A DNA stretch of 64,000 nt, taken from contig JARBJD010000204.1 of NCBI GenBank assembly GCA_033064195.1, positions 1 through 64,000 on the forward strand, read 5' to 3'. Of this stretch, positions 22,878-34,550 are shown piece after piece. The notes beneath the pieces were generated by a model that saw only the letters and a list, made by a program, of their open reading frames with translations, had not been told where the DNA came from and did not search any database. The stretch's first letter is position 1. Each line of letters opens with the position of its first letter. Origin of the DNA: Blattamonas nauphoetae (taxonomy: Eukaryota > Preaxostyla > Oxymonadida). The position numbers were made by a program, and so were the translations under genes.

Positions 22878-25800
22878 TTGATCTTGAGTGTCATCTTCAT
22901 TTTGATGCTATCATTTCCTTTATCTGCAGCAGTCGCACTCTATCTATCTCCGATATTCATTGAAGCTTTAACTCAGTCCCCTCAGCCACTCTCCACTCTC
23001 CTGTTGTCCAAAGACAGAAATCATCCGAACGATGCTCAATCCGCCTCCGCTCATTGTATACCAGCTGGAATTTACCATGCAGATGAATATATGATTGAAT
23101 CATCACGACTCACGATCAAAGGTGATTCCAGTCGTGTAATTCATTCATCACCCAAAGAATCACACTCGACCCACCATGAACAGTCAGAGATATCTGCATT
23201 AAACAACAAGGAACAATCAGGATCGTCACTTTTTGTGATGATTAACAGTTCGGTCTCCGTTAATTCGATATACTTCGACGTCCAAAGCCCCAAGACAATC
23301 GTGAGCTGGATTTCGTGGTCAAACGTACAACTGACATCATGCAAGATCATGAGTGGCGGTTACTGTTCACCGTTTGTTGTTGATTCTCAGTCAGGATGTG
23401 ATGGATCGTCAATCTCGTTTGTGAGCTGTTGTCATGAATCATCTTCGACGCAGAATCAGCTCTTCCCTCTCGTCGACTTTGATTCTCGCACCAATCCATC
23501 CTTTCACACGTCTATGAATGCTGACCAAGATATCTCAACACATTCTGCAGATGGTACCGTGTCTGTGACGTGTGTGAATCATTTGATGTCTGATGCCGAT
23601 CTTCCCCTCGGAACGGGTCCTCTGATGAATTTTCGGAGCATTTTGGATCTACACCGCATTTCCTCGTCACTGAGTGTCGAAACATCTCTTTCGCACTCTC
23701 GCCTTCTGAACGTGTCGAGTTCGCCTTCTCCTGCCCTCCGTCAGATTGGATCGATTGGACAGAGTCAAAAAGTGATTGGAGTGGAAGTGAGTGGATGCAC
23801 GAATCATCTGTACGGGACAGCGTGCGACGACATGAACAATGGAGGAAGCATTCTTTGTTTGAACTCGTCGTTCTCTCGCTGCTCGACCTCTCTCTCACCA
23901 TCCTCCACACATCCCACATACACTCTCCAACACCGCTCAGGAGACCAGCAGTTAACATGGTCTTATCAAGATTCGTCATCCGTATCATTCTCCCACTGCA
24001 CTTTTCTCTCCATGACTGACGCCTATATTGGGGCCGCCATCAAACAGACGAATAGCTTCTCTGCACTCTCCATCACAGCGTGTTCATTTGTCAACTGTAC
24101 AACAACGGCCTCGTCTGGGTTTGGCGGTGCCATCTATGTCGCGTTCGCCACAAGCCAGAGCGAACCAGTGTCAATCTCGTCATCTCTCTTCACTGGCTGC
24201 CATTCGCTGGAGGGCGGAGGGAGTCTCATTGTTCAAGGAGCTCTGACACTGTCTCTATCAGAATGCTGTATAGTTGGCACGGGAATTGAAACTCAGTTTG
24301 GGGGGTGTCTCCAATTCGCTGTTTTGAAAGAAAGGATGCAGATATGCAACTGCAGGTTCAGCGATGCGAATACCAGGGACAAAGGTAGCGTCAGTCTCAA
24401 CACAGTCTTCTCCGTCGACATCTCATTCTCATCCTTCATTTCCTGCAGTGGCTCATCTCTTTACATCAGCACTGCTACTTCGACGGTTGCCATTCTGAAT
24501 TGCGAGTTTGTCGAGGGCAGCGGCTTCGCTGGAGGTGGATCTCAAATGTCTGAGTGCTCCGCTCTTGTAACGGTGAAGGACTCTCTGTTCGACAAATGTG
24601 AAGGCACATATGGAGGAGCGGTCTATACACATCGCACACCATCGTTCAAACTGGACAGTCTGAAGTTCCGAGCCTGCACTGGTGTTCATGGGAAGGACGT
24701 TTATCTTCAAGCGACGAAGGCCCAAATTATTGCTGGGACGATGATAGCAAACTGTACTTCGACTTCTGGTGAGGACAATATTTTGTTTTATAATGGCTCT
24801 TATGAGTTTGACAACACTCTCATTCATCATGTTGACTCGATTGATGTTCCAGCGATCGGTCTGGTTACGTTGCTGATTCGGAACGGTGTGAATGGGATTT
24901 TGAGAGTCGTGGTGAATGGGAGTGTGGATGGAAGGATGCTGGTTGTGTTGGACCACAACCATACGGGTCGATACCAGAAACCGAACTTGGACTCACCTCC
25001 TCCGATCGCTCGTCTGTTCGTGTTCGACTTCGCATCATCGTCACTATTATCTCAGCCAGTATCGTTCAACGAGTGGAACCTGCTGCAATACGAAGCAAAA
25101 TATTCGATGACAATGGCATCGCTTCCTGGAACCCACATCACTCTCTCTGCATCGAACATCGAAACACCGAACCCTGCTCGGATTGTGGAAGTGATCACCG
25201 ACTGGTCGTCCTCTGATCCAGAACAGCTGTCGTTCCAGCTGAAAGGCCGAACACTGTCGTCTGGGAACTACATTGTGAAAGTGAAGGATGTGGAAGATCT
25301 GCCAATTGATGTGTCATTCACTGGAAACCCAACGAATTCGTCCGAATCGCGAAACATGCATTCGACGACAGCCACTTTGTTGTTAGTTGGAGAAGGGAGC
25401 AAACTGACATTCGACACGACATATGAAATCGAATCAGTTGAGAAAGAGGACGGCACATCTCTCATCCTCGACCCTCCTCGCCTCTTCTTCACAACTCCGA
25501 ATCCGACTCGCCTGTCATCAGTGAATGACGCAGTCTTTGCCGATCCTCTCGACAAATCAACTGTCTCCATCTCTCTCTTTGGAAGCGAAATCCCAACTGG
25601 ATCGTATTCTTTGAATGTCTCTCTGATTGGAGAACAACCGTCGACTGAAATTACCCTCAATGTTTCGTTCTCATCGAAAGAGAGTGGAACGACATCAGCT
25701 GTTGTGTTCAAAAGAGATGGCAGTCAAACTGAGCTGGTTTTTGGGAAGGTCTACAAAATTCACTCTCTCTCGAATGGTCAAGACACAATTTGGATTCCGT

Positions 25801-28793
25801 CTCCTCTCTCCTTCTCAGTTCCAGAATGTCCTGGGATTGTGGAGAGAGTGTCGTCGTGCTCGCTGGATGATTCGAAGTCGTCTGTTTTGGTGACATTTGA
25901 AGGATGTTGTTTTGTGACTGAACCGACACATGTTGTTCTTACAGGCGGCTCTTCAGATGTGACATCGAACGGAGATCTCGCCGTGATCAACACAACACAC
26001 TTCACCGTCTCGTTCGCAGCAGGATGGGCACAAACATCGTCGCAGGTCGCGTATGATCAGACTTATTCTGTGAAATCAGTGACCTCGTTGAGTGACTCGT
26101 TTCTTGTTCGATCTTCAGTGACGCTGATCACCCCGACAGCTCCCTGTGTCACTGACATTGGTTGTGACTTCGACGCAAATCTCACCCATTTTGTGGTGAC
26201 CTTCACTGGAGAAGTTCTTCCAAAAACGGGAACATTCACAGCTCGTCTGAAATCATCATCATTCTCATTTTCAGTGCTGTTTGTGGATGGAGTTGGGAAA
26301 TCTGATCCGATCGAAGGGAACGCGACGAATGGTCTACTCTTCGGAACGACGTACACACTCTCGTCCCTCTTTCAAGGAGACGACGTGATTCTTCTGAACA
26401 GGACAGATTTCTCGACTCCACCACTTCCATTCGTGAACACAGCATCGATTGAATTTGCGAATGAAATGAAGACGAGCTGCAAACTGGTTTTGGGAGGGAC
26501 AGATCTCGCATTGGAAGGAGAGTTCAATGTCACTCTCGAACCACCACTCTCGATCATTGTTTCCTTCTCTTCTGCAACTCATGGAGAAAGTGATGAACTT
26601 CGGATTGGATGGCCAGGTGAACTGGAATATGGTCAGAACTACACCATCAAGTCGATCACTCGTTCAGTGGGTGAGACTCTTGTAGTCGTTGTTGATTCTG
26701 ATGTGAACTTCACAACCGAACCGAAACCAGCGTCGATTTTGCTGTTTGTGAACTCGACTGGGTCGTCTTCGTTGTTGTGTGGTGATGTGACTCGACCTTG
26801 TTCGTCGATGGATGTTGGTCTGTCGATTGTGTCTGACCTCGGGTTCGCTCGTGCAGATATGAAGATTGTTGAGAAAGGAACGCAGAACGCAGTTCATTCG
26901 ATGTCGTCTGGATCAGTTCTGTCGATCACTGCGAGCAGCCCAATCTCTGCGACACTCGAGATTGGGTCGTCAGCATCGATGGGATCACAATCAGGATTGT
27001 TCGTTGTGTTGTCTGGTCGACTGGAATTCCACGACATCTTCGTTTCTGTCCTCCCAACCGACCCTTCTTTCGTCCTCGTTTCTGGTGACCACTCCACTCT
27101 CGTTCTGAAAAACGCGTCGTTCTTTGGTCACTCGTCAGTATCTTCCACTCACAATACAGAGTCATCTGAAGAATCTGACTTTGTATGCAGCTGGTCGTCC
27201 GGATTGTTCCAACTGTCAAACTGCACAACAACAATTGAAACAGTGAAACTGCACAATCTTCAGCAAGGTGCGATCAACATGAAGAGCGGGATGATTGACA
27301 TTGAAACTTCAACATTTCATGACAATGGACATCGTCACTCATTCTTCCCTTCAGCTCGACAGAACATCCACTGCTCGGATCAAGGAGTGGTAAAGGTTGG
27401 GAGTCTGTTTGGTGGAGATGGATCGTCCGACCTGCACCCGCATCTTTGGATCGCCACGGATGAATGCACGCTAAGTGGAGAAGATGCCCAACAAACACAT
27501 CCTCTCTTCATCCCAACTCTCTCAACGAAATCAACCAGCACACTGAACAAAACAGAGGAGGCATTCGCTGTGACGATTCTTGGATCGACACTGATTCCGT
27601 GTGGTCTTTGGCTGGAAGTGTTTGAAGTTGGGAAAGACAGCAAAGAAGGGGAATCAAGAAAGATTGTACTGACAGAGAATTCTACTCTCTCCTTCACTGA
27701 AACCAACATCACGTTTTCACTCCCTCAGACCTCGCTTGATTCTCTGGACTCTTCTCTGGAATGGCGTGGTCGTCTTGTGTTTGGAGAGGATCAGAGGACA
27801 ACAGAATGGTTTGTGATCCAAAGTGACTCGTCGAGCCGAATGGCGGAATCAGTGAAAGACAACATGAAATGGTGGATTCCTCTCGTGGTTGTTCTGCCAT
27901 GCCTCTTGCTCGCTCTGATTCTGGTTGTGGTTATATGTCATCGTTGTCGCTCGAAGAGTGAAGAGACAAAGACGAAATTATCGAATGAGCTAGACCAACA
28001 AGAAATGGAAGTGGAGAAGATGGAAGAAGATGTTGTCCCGCGATCCGACAATCTCGTCGTCTCTTCCGACCAGTACACACAAGCCTCATCGCAACAAGGT
28101 TCGATCTGCAACGAGCAAGCCATCCAACCAACAATTGTCCCGCACAATGCAATCCCGATTCAGAATCGAGTGGAGGCGATGAGTTGTGGTGGAGAGATGA
28201 AGACAGTTGTGGTGAACAAGATGGACACGCTTTACGAAAGACTGCACACTTCGAAGATGGTGTTTGATCGGCGTCATGTTGAGCAGATGATTGTTCGAGG
28301 AATGATGCAGCTGATGGAGAAGCGACACGAAGAGACTGGACTTCGACTGAGCTCGCACTGGGTTCTGTTTGACAGTCAGGGTGAAGTGTGTCTGAGATTG
28401 GGAAATGAAGCTGTGGATGTGAACGAGAAGCACGCAGCTGCGAGCACCCAGCTGAAAGTGAACGAAGACATCCGATGGCAGGCGCCTGAGCAGAAGACGC
28501 GAGAAGATGGAGAAGAGGAGAAGGAAGTGAATGCAGGCCTGGTGTCAGTTTTTAGGCTTGGCCTTGTCCTGTACGAGATTGAGACTGGTCTTGTTCCGTT
28601 TGGAGAAATGGATGAAGTGAATGCGAGTCGAGCACTTCACTCTGGCGCTCTTCCGAAGATGGATGGAGTGAGTGCTGAGATGGCAGAGCTGATCTCGTCA
28701 TGCCTCTCTCTGACTCCAGCGACTCGCCCTTCACTCTCAGAGATTCCGGAATCACTTGCACCTGGACGGAATGCGAAGTCATTCATCTCCTGA
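22878..28793 (+). CDS. Large beta-helix/Ig-like receptor with pseudokinase tail, D2 (1,971 aa)
   Basis: A single open frame. The signal peptide is at residues 1-~20 (SVIFILMLSFPLSAAVAL). Residues ~90-620 are short beta-helix repeats (SFSHCTF, ITACSFVNCTTT, SSLFTGC) like pectin-lyase-fold surface proteins. About 640-1,270 holds ~90-aa Ig-like repeats (LSFSVPECPGIVERVSSCSL type). About 1,270-1,480 returns to beta-helix. A transmembrane helix at ~1,665-1,688 is followed by a basic stop-transfer (HRCRSKSEE). The C-terminal ~200 residues resemble a protein kinase: DIRWQAPEQ, FRLGLVLYEIETGLVPFGE and ATRPSLSEI. However, the HRD and DFG positions are replaced (SSHWVLFDSQGEVCLRLGN) and no glycine loop is visible, so it is probably inactive. 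Cell-surface sensing is inferred. Confidence 0.88.
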   Translation: MILSVIFILMLSFPLSAAVALYLSPIFIEALTQSPQPLSTLLLSKDRNHPNDAQSASAHCIPAGIYHADEYMIESSRLTIKGDSSRVIHSSPKESHSTHHEQSEISALNNKEQSGSSLFVMINSSVSVNSIYFDVQSPKTIVSWISWSNVQLTSCKIMSGGYCSPFVVDSQSGCDGSSISFVSCCHESSSTQNQLFPLVDFDSRTNPSFHTSMNADQDISTHSADGTVSVTCVNHLMSDADLPLGTGPLMNFRSILDLHRISSSLSVETSLSHSRLLNVSSSPSPALRQIGSIGQSQKVIGVEVSGCTNHLYGTACDDMNNGGSILCLNSSFSRCSTSLSPSSTHPTYTLQHRSGDQQLTWSYQDSSSVSFSHCTFLSMTDAYIGAAIKQTNSFSALSITACSFVNCTTTASSGFGGAIYVAFATSQSEPVSISSSLFTGCHSLEGGGSLIVQGALTLSLSECCIVGTGIETQFGGCLQFAVLKERMQICNCRFSDANTRDKGSVSLNTVFSVDISFSSFISCSGSSLYISTATSTVAILNCEFVEGSGFAGGGSQMSECSALVTVKDSLFDKCEGTYGGAVYTHRTPSFKLDSLKFRACTGVHGKDVYLQATKAQIIAGTMIANCTSTSGEDNILFYNGSYEFDNTLIHHVDSIDVPAIGLVTLLIRNGVNGILRVVVNGSVDGRMLVVLDHNHTGRYQKPNLDSPPPIARLFVFDFASSSLLSQPVSFNEWNLLQYEAKYSMTMASLPGTHITLSASNIETPNPARIVEVITDWSSSDPEQLSFQLKGRTLSSGNYIVKVKDVEDLPIDVSFTGNPTNSSESRNMHSTTATLLLVGEGSKLTFDTTYEIESVEKEDGTSLILDPPRLFFTTPNPTRLSSVNDAVFADPLDKSTVSISLFGSEIPTGSYSLNVSLIGEQPSTEITLNVSFSSKESGTTSAVVFKRDGSQTELVFGKVYKIHSLSNGQDTIWIPSPLSFSVPECPGIVERVSSCSLDDSKSSVLVTFEGCCFVTEPTHVVLTGGSSDVTSNGDLAVINTTHFTVSFAAGWAQTSSQVAYDQTYSVKSVTSLSDSFLVRSSVTLITPTAPCVTDIGCDFDANLTHFVVTFTGEVLPKTGTFTARLKSSSFSFSVLFVDGVGKSDPIEGNATNGLLFGTTYTLSSLFQGDDVILLNRTDFSTPPLPFVNTASIEFANEMKTSCKLVLGGTDLALEGEFNVTLEPPLSIIVSFSSATHGESDELRIGWPGELEYGQNYTIKSITRSVGETLVVVVDSDVNFTTEPKPASILLFVNSTGSSSLLCGDVTRPCSSMDVGLSIVSDLGFARADMKIVEKGTQNAVHSMSSGSVLSITASSPISATLEIGSSASMGSQSGLFVVLSGRLEFHDIFVSVLPTDPSFVLVSGDHSTLVLKNASFFGHSSVSSTHNTESSEESDFVCSWSSGLFQLSNCTTTIETVKLHNLQQGAINMKSGMIDIETSTFHDNGHRHSFFPSARQNIHCSDQGVVKVGSLFGGDGSSDLHPHLWIATDECTLSGEDAQQTHPLFIPTLSTKSTSTLNKTEEAFAVTILGSTLIPCGLWLEVFEVGKDSKEGESRKIVLTENSTLSFTETNITFSLPQTSLDSLDSSLEWRGRLVFGEDQRTTEWFVIQSDSSSRMAESVKDNMKWWIPLVVVLPCLLLALILVVVICHRCRSKSEETKTKLSNELDQQEMEVEKMEEDVVPRSDNLVVSSDQYTQASSQQGSICNEQAIQPTIVPHNAIPIQNRVEAMSCGGEMKTVVVNKMDTLYERLHTSKMVFDRRHVEQMIVRGMMQLMEKRHEETGLRLSSHWVLFDSQGEVCLRLGNEAVDVNEKHAAASTQLKVNEDIRWQAPEQKTREDGEEEKEVNAGLVSVFRLGLVLYEIETGLVPFGEMDEVNASRALHSGALPKMDGVSAEMAELISSCLSLTPATRPSLSEIPESLAPGRNAKSFIS

Positions 28794-28796
28794 ACA

Positions 28797-29513
28797 CTCA
28801 TTTCTCACCTCTCCTCGCTCATCTCGTTGGGAGAGTCTTCGTTCTCGACATCACGTCACGTTCACTTATCATTCGTCCTTTCTTGATTTCTCACAGACTC
28901 TCCTGTCTGTTGTTTTCAGTTATTCTGACAGTTCACAGTGCTCTCACTGAGGCCTCTGTCACTCTTGACTTGTCAATTAATATCTCTCATTCGCTCTTCA
29001 GTTCACCTCATGTTTCTTCATTCTCTCGTCATTTTGACCCAACATTCTATTCGTTGTTGGCGAGATCCTCTGCGTTTATATCCACGATATCTTCATTCGC
29101 CCTCTCTTCCCGTCATTCAGCCGTTGTTGTTGGTTTTGAAGACGCGCTCGATTCCTCACTTCTGTCGGAGTCGTTCTGTGGTGTCAACGACATCACAACA
29201 TTTGGACGGTGTTCATCATCGCTGTCCATCTTCGGTCATTTCATTGCTGAAGCTGGTTCAGTGTTATTTCGAGTTCTTTCGTTCTCTGGCTTTCGTTTCC
29301 TCGTGTTGGAAGTTGTTTTGGTTCTGTTTTGATTTGGCTCTCAGCCAGCCACGTCAAACAAAACCACTCCACATTCCGCAACCGACTTCTCACTCATTCT
29401 CTTTCATTATCCTTCTTTCTTATAAGCGTCCAATAATTTGAGTGAATCTCCGAGAGACGGAACTCACAATTTCGATGATTTCAACCATCCCCATAATCGA
29501 GACGTTTGTTTGA
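28797..29513. other. Spacer between D2 and C2
   Basis: Counterpart of 14,926-15,650. Ser/Leu/Phe-rich open stretches exist but are not conserved in frame with the other arm. I see no gene, RNA or element ends here. Confidence 0.6.
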
Positions 29514-30565
29514 ATGAAGATCATGTCTGGCCGGATCACAATTTCTCCTGTTTGTCATGTGACTGATCCGGAATACTCTCCATTCCTAAACTGGAATCCA
29601 ATCGATCCAGTCACAGCTGATTCTGTTTCGCCAGTCTTCGTCTCTCTTGTTTCGATGGTCAGAGATGACTTCAAATTCGATCATGAGCAAATCATTAAGG
29701 CTTCAACGCTCCTTTCTTCCATGTTTTTGGATCCCAATCGTTCATTCGACATCAATGGCCTGTTGAAGACCTTTGGACAGACCTCCAAAGATCCCGCCGC
29801 TGTGTTTGTTGATTCGATGGCTGTTCTTTTGTCTTCGCCCCATCCATCATTTTTCAAGGCCAGTCTGTCATTCATTCACAATTGTCTTTCAAAAATGTTC
29901 ATTTTCAACCGCCTGGCGCTTGTCTCCTCCAAACTCATTCCCAAAATCCTTTCGACGCCTCACCTGCGAGATCTTTCTGCGATTGAGGAAAAAACGTCCT
30001 GAACGACTTGATCATCATCTTTCGATTTGTTATTCAGCTCGCATCAGTCCACACTCTTCGATCCCTCTGCATAACTTCCAACATTGACCCTCAATCAATC
30101 CGAGATGTGGTGCTGCACGACGCGTTGATCGCAATGGAACCCTCTCTCGTCCAGATCAGTCGGAATCGTCACCTGATGTCCTGGATCGAAGAATACAAAG
30201 CGACTTTACGATTGCTCTCAACAATCTTTCATTTGTCTCCGAATCACCAGCCCACACTCTGTTTTGTCTGTTCATCCCACATCCCAACGATCTTCCAATC
30301 ACTCCACACCGAAGTTGAGCACGATGACACCAACCAATTCATCCACTGGTTCTTCTCCGACACTCTCAACACGTGGAAAGCAGGAGGAGACGAAACAGAG
30401 CAGAACGGGATCGTCTTGTTGCAGAGACTGGAACGAGAGGGGTTCAGAGACAGTCTCGAACGAACCGTCCTTCACCACCACTCATCACCGAAAGGAGTGA
30501 ATGTGAGTCTTCGTTCGTTGATAATCGCGAACAGTTTGGGAATGAACTGCAATCGATCCAAATAA
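29514..30565 (+). pseudogene. SPFLNW-family helical protein C2, one frameshift
   Basis: Begins MKIMSGRITISPVCHVTDP with the YSPFLNWNPIDPV motif, and is homologous to C1. At ~29,990 the sequence gaggaaaaaacgtcc replaces the C1 sequence gaggacaaagacgtcc. The lost base in an A-run moves the frame, so the product stops at 162 aa. The second half (30,008-30,565) stays open in the shifted frame and covers the site where E1 sits in C1. One lesion in a homopolymer could also be a sequencing error. If it is real, both copies of C are broken, by different routes. Confidence 0.8.
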
Positions 30566-30883
30566 AGAACTCGTTGCAGGCGATGAGATGGCCATTCTCT
30601 ATCCCTCCTCCATCGCCACTCACGCCCTCTCGTTCACTCTGCCTCTCTCCTCACCACACTCGATATTGTGGCTGCTCGTTTTGGCGTTCTTGACGAAACG
30701 TCTCCTGTTTTGGTTTTGAATGGAAACAAGCATTCTAGCGAAGCATTCGATGATTTCATGTCATCAATCCACTCATCCATGTATGAATTCTCAATATTTC
30801 CTATCTCTTTCATCTCAAACTCTTTATTTCATCTTTTCTTTTCAAAGACCCATAACGAGTGATCCGACTCGGAATCAGAAAAA

Positions 30884-31951
30884 ATGACTGGTTTAGACAC
30901 GAACACATCCTCATCCACTGAATCTCCTTGCTCTGGTATCTCTTCACACTTCTTTTCATATTCACCAGACTGTTATCCTTTTCTGAATTGGCGTCCTGGC
31001 CCACGTGAATCTGAACACATCCAAGCAGTTGTCTTTCGATCTCTCGTTGCCACTGTGAAGTTACAGCCTTCACTTGATGACTCTCTGGAAGCGAAAGCCG
31101 TTCAATTTCTAAAATCTGTGTCTCCTGTGACTCAGTCATCAGCAGAGACTTTTCTCAACAGTATTGCATCGTCGTCTGATGATTCATTGACAAACTTTGT
31201 ACTGTCAATGCTATTGCTCATTTCGTCACCCAGTCAGACAATTCCAACAGCAGCAATGAGATTACTCGACAATCTAATCATGAAGTTTTCCGCCACTGTC
31301 CGCCTTTCCCTCGTAAAAGCTGATCTGATCCCTCAACTCATCATCATTCTCAATCCACAATCTTTTTCCCCAACGGAGACAGTCGATATCTCTGTCCATC
31401 TCTCGATCATCATCAGAAACTTTCTCTGGCTCCCAACTCGGGCTGGACTGGTATATCTCGGAATTGAAGATGACCGTGAACAACAAGCTGTTCATGAGAC
31501 GGTGTTGAAGCACGTTCTCGTCCCATCGGAGAAGTATATTTGCCGTTTGTGCGTGAATCGCTATTCCATCCTCGATGGCAACCAATCCTACGAATTTATG
31601 CTTCTCCTCACACACCTCCTCGAATTATTTCATTCTTACCGACCAACAATGGATTTTGCTCTTCATATACCGATTATTCTCACGCTCCCCAGTTGTCTGA
31701 CATTCTTCGAATTTGATGTGTCGATCTATTATTTTCTGTACATAATGAACAATAACCAGCGGGAATGGAACGAAACAAGGGGAGGAGCACGTCAGATGTG
31801 GAATGCTGTGCTTTCTATGTTGAGAATGGAGGGCATCTACGATGTGATCGATGAAATGCTGCAATACGACAAACATTCATACGGAGGAGGTGTGATTGTT
31901 GCCAACTCGATCAACTGGAACAACTGGCAGGGCGTGAACCTTCGACAATGA
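30884..31951 (+). CDS. SPFLNW-family helical protein B2 (355 aa)
   Basis: Intact paralogue of B1 with an identical opening (MTGLDTNTSSSTESPCSG) and the family motif PFLNWRPGPRE. The solenoid-like body (LVKADLIPQLIIILNPQS, LHIPIILTLPSCLTFFEF) matches B1 residue for residue in many blocks. It ends earlier, after NNWQGVNLRQ. It is followed, in the same orientation, by the right-hand kelch pseudogene. No enzyme motif, signal peptide or membrane helix. Confidence 0.8.
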   Translation: MTGLDTNTSSSTESPCSGISSHFFSYSPDCYPFLNWRPGPRESEHIQAVVFRSLVATVKLQPSLDDSLEAKAVQFLKSVSPVTQSSAETFLNSIASSSDDSLTNFVLSMLLLISSPSQTIPTAAMRLLDNLIMKFSATVRLSLVKADLIPQLIIILNPQSFSPTETVDISVHLSIIIRNFLWLPTRAGLVYLGIEDDREQQAVHETVLKHVLVPSEKYICRLCVNRYSILDGNQSYEFMLLLTHLLELFHSYRPTMDFALHIPIILTLPSCLTFFEFDVSIYYFLYIMNNNQREWNETRGGARQMWNAVLSMLRMEGIYDVIDEMLQYDKHSYGGGVIVANSINWNNWQGVNLRQ

Positions 31952-32059
31952 GGATAGAAACAGACAACAACCAGCTAATTTTCACGCCTCATCCTGTCTC
32001 TGATCCAACCCCTCCCGACGTGGTTCCGAAGTTAATTCACCGCACACCCCCGACTCCCT

Positions 32060-34440
32060 TCCCTCCCTCGTGATTACTTGACTTGCACGTGCAAAACGCC
32101 GAGTTCGTTGTGCGTCGGATTTGAAGGCCAAGCGACCAACACTCCCCATTTCAAACTCGATCTTGACGCCCTTCAAACGATATTCAGCAGCCACTCCGCC
32201 TCTCAACACGGATCACGTTCGATCTCCCTCGATCCCCACCCAACATCACCTCTCGTCTCCAGCTCCATCGACGATGTTCCCACACCCCGCGTCACCCACA
32301 GCAGTGTCTCAGCATTTGCTGATTGTGGGTGTTCGGAGGAATGAACAACGAGAAACTGCTCTTGAACAACCCCCTTTCCGTTGTGCCGCCCAACCACTCG
32401 TGGGAACACCACGCAGACACTGGCCAAGAAACTACAACAGGCATCGAAGACACGAGATTCTGCGAATACTTTGAGCGTCTGTTCGTGCTTGGTGGACGTG
32501 ATGTTGACTGGAATGGGGAGGAGAACAGACTGAACGACCTCTGGCAGTTCTCAATCGAACGAAATGGACCCATTTGAACGGTTCGTTCAGTTCCAACATT
32601 CTCGTCTCCTCGTCATCCACCCACTCCCCAGCACCATCGCTGGTCGCTCGAGGACAACCCTCAATTTGGACCAAAACAGTCGAAATTAATGGCGAAGAGT
32701 GTGCCCTTCTTCTCGTCTGCGCTGGCCCTGCGAGACCGCCCAATCCAACATGACCATCGACCGAATCCTCCTCGCTTCGGAATCCTCGCCCGACCGGAAC
32801 TTCGTCTTCACCACTCCCTTCTTCTTCCCATCCTCTGCCTTCCCCAAAAACCCAATCGGTGTCGTTGCCTGCTCTGTCGCTGTGGAAAACGGGATCGTCG
32901 ACATCGGCCAGTTGGATGGGGGCGAGCATCGTCCGTTGTGGACAAATCGAAAAATGTTCAAACTCACTCTAGATTTGTCTGATGCCAAGTCCGAAGTGCA
33001 GCGAGCGAGTGGACGGATTCGCAGTTGGAGTGTGGCTCATTTTAGGGAGGCAGGTGTTCGTGTCTTGTGGTGGCATGTCGGAAGGGTTTCAAGCGAATCC
33101 CACTCGTAACAACAGAATGTTCATCTCCACCCTATCTAGCCCTTTCCGCTGCTCGCCGTCACTCTCATCGGTTCATCCGCAACTTCCTCTTCTTCATTTT
33201 CACCCACTTTTCACACAATCCACTCACTCCCATCACTTAGACCTTCTGAGCACAACGAACACTTTTCCCATCCCGAAACCTTTTCGAAGAAGTATGTATT
33301 CTTCTTTCCCAACTCGTCAGAATCAGTTCCTTCCCCTCAGAATCTCCCTTTTTTGTGTCCTGGAAATCTTTCTTCATTTGTCGAGCCATGCCTCCACTTC
33401 AAAATCGACATGTCAGTTCTGACGTTCAACTTGGGAGCTTCTCGATGTTGAAAGAACGGGACATGAACAATCGAGAAACACACCAATCGGTGAAGATCCT
33501 CTTCGGACGATGAGAATCAGAACGTCGGAGGACACTCGATTGTCCTGAACACCTTTGTTGTTTTGGTCCGGTTGCCCTTTCAGTCTTGGTTCTCCAAGAC
33601 AGGCGAGGAACACTCACCAAACGATGGACTTTGGATGGTTCACAGTCTTCTCGTGTTTATCCTCAAATCTCTCTCTTTTTGGTTGGGGATGACATTCCGT
33701 TTGCCGAAGTCAGACGACGACCGGCTCTCCCTTCGAGTTTGAGCGAGACGATGAGAGTGGGTGGAGGGAGAATGCGGAAGATGCCGAATGTTGGGACAGC
33801 CACGCCGGTGACGTCGTTGGAGGAACTTTTGAGAGGTTTGGTGTGAGGGGAGTGTTTGATCGGAAGTGTCGTGTTCTGTGAGGACGAACAATCAGCGCAC
33901 TGTTCGCCAAGACTACGACAACTATCTGCTGCGACGAGAGGCTGTGAATTTCCGAGGATGGAAAGTTAGTAAAAACGAAGGAGACGAAACAGAGAGTGTC
34001 TCTGATGTCGCTGAGACCATTCGACCGTTTGACGGGATCTCTTTGATCTCCGTCACAGACAATCGACATCAATGACTGTCAGCGATGCTCATTCATCATT
34101 CTCGTCAAAGCTCTCATTCCACGCGACTTCTCCACTCTCGACATCAAAAACAATGAACGGGTCAGAATGTCTGTCAACTCGTCCACCAATTCTCTCCTCG
34201 AAGATTGTGTTAACCTACGAATGTTGAAGTTCGCGCTGTTCGGAACTCATGACCTCTCCTCTCTTCCAATCAAGTCATCAGGACACTCGTGTGACTCAAG
34301 TCTTAGTTCGCGAACTCCTCTCGCCGCCTCAAGTTGATCTCTCTCCGCCAACTCGTCCACAGATTCTATACTCGAGGTCCTTTCTGTTCAGCTTGATTCT
34401 GAAGAACTCTTTTCCTCATCTCATCTCACCCCAATTTTGA
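32060..34440 (+). pseudogene. Kelch-type beta-propeller/membrane protein, right copy, frameshifted
   Basis: Mirror copy of 2,540-4,900. Kelch strands are readable as MWVFGGMNNEKLLLNN (~32,323) and LFVLGGRDVDWNG (~32,490), followed by NDLWQFSIERN. A longer open piece (32,699-33,109) includes FVFTTPFFFPSSAFPKNPIG. The C-terminal GISLISVTDNRHQ-stop is at 34,075, with further homologous sequence to ~34,440. Several frame changes are present. The shift preceding the first kelch strand is shared with the left copy. The membrane segment of the left copy is poorly preserved here. Confidence 0.6.
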
Positions 34441-34550
34441 CTACGCCTCGTGCTTTCTGAAAACAGGTCAAAATGAGGAATCGGTTGAAGTGGTTATGAA
34501 TGAACGCGACGATGGTGTCGGACGTGATGAACTGTCCCAAACTGAAAACT

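Noticed and set aside
28700-29441. Ser/Leu-rich proteins downstream of D2
   Set aside because: Frames overlap the D2 end antisense or out of frame, and are not preserved in the homologous spacer of the left arm.
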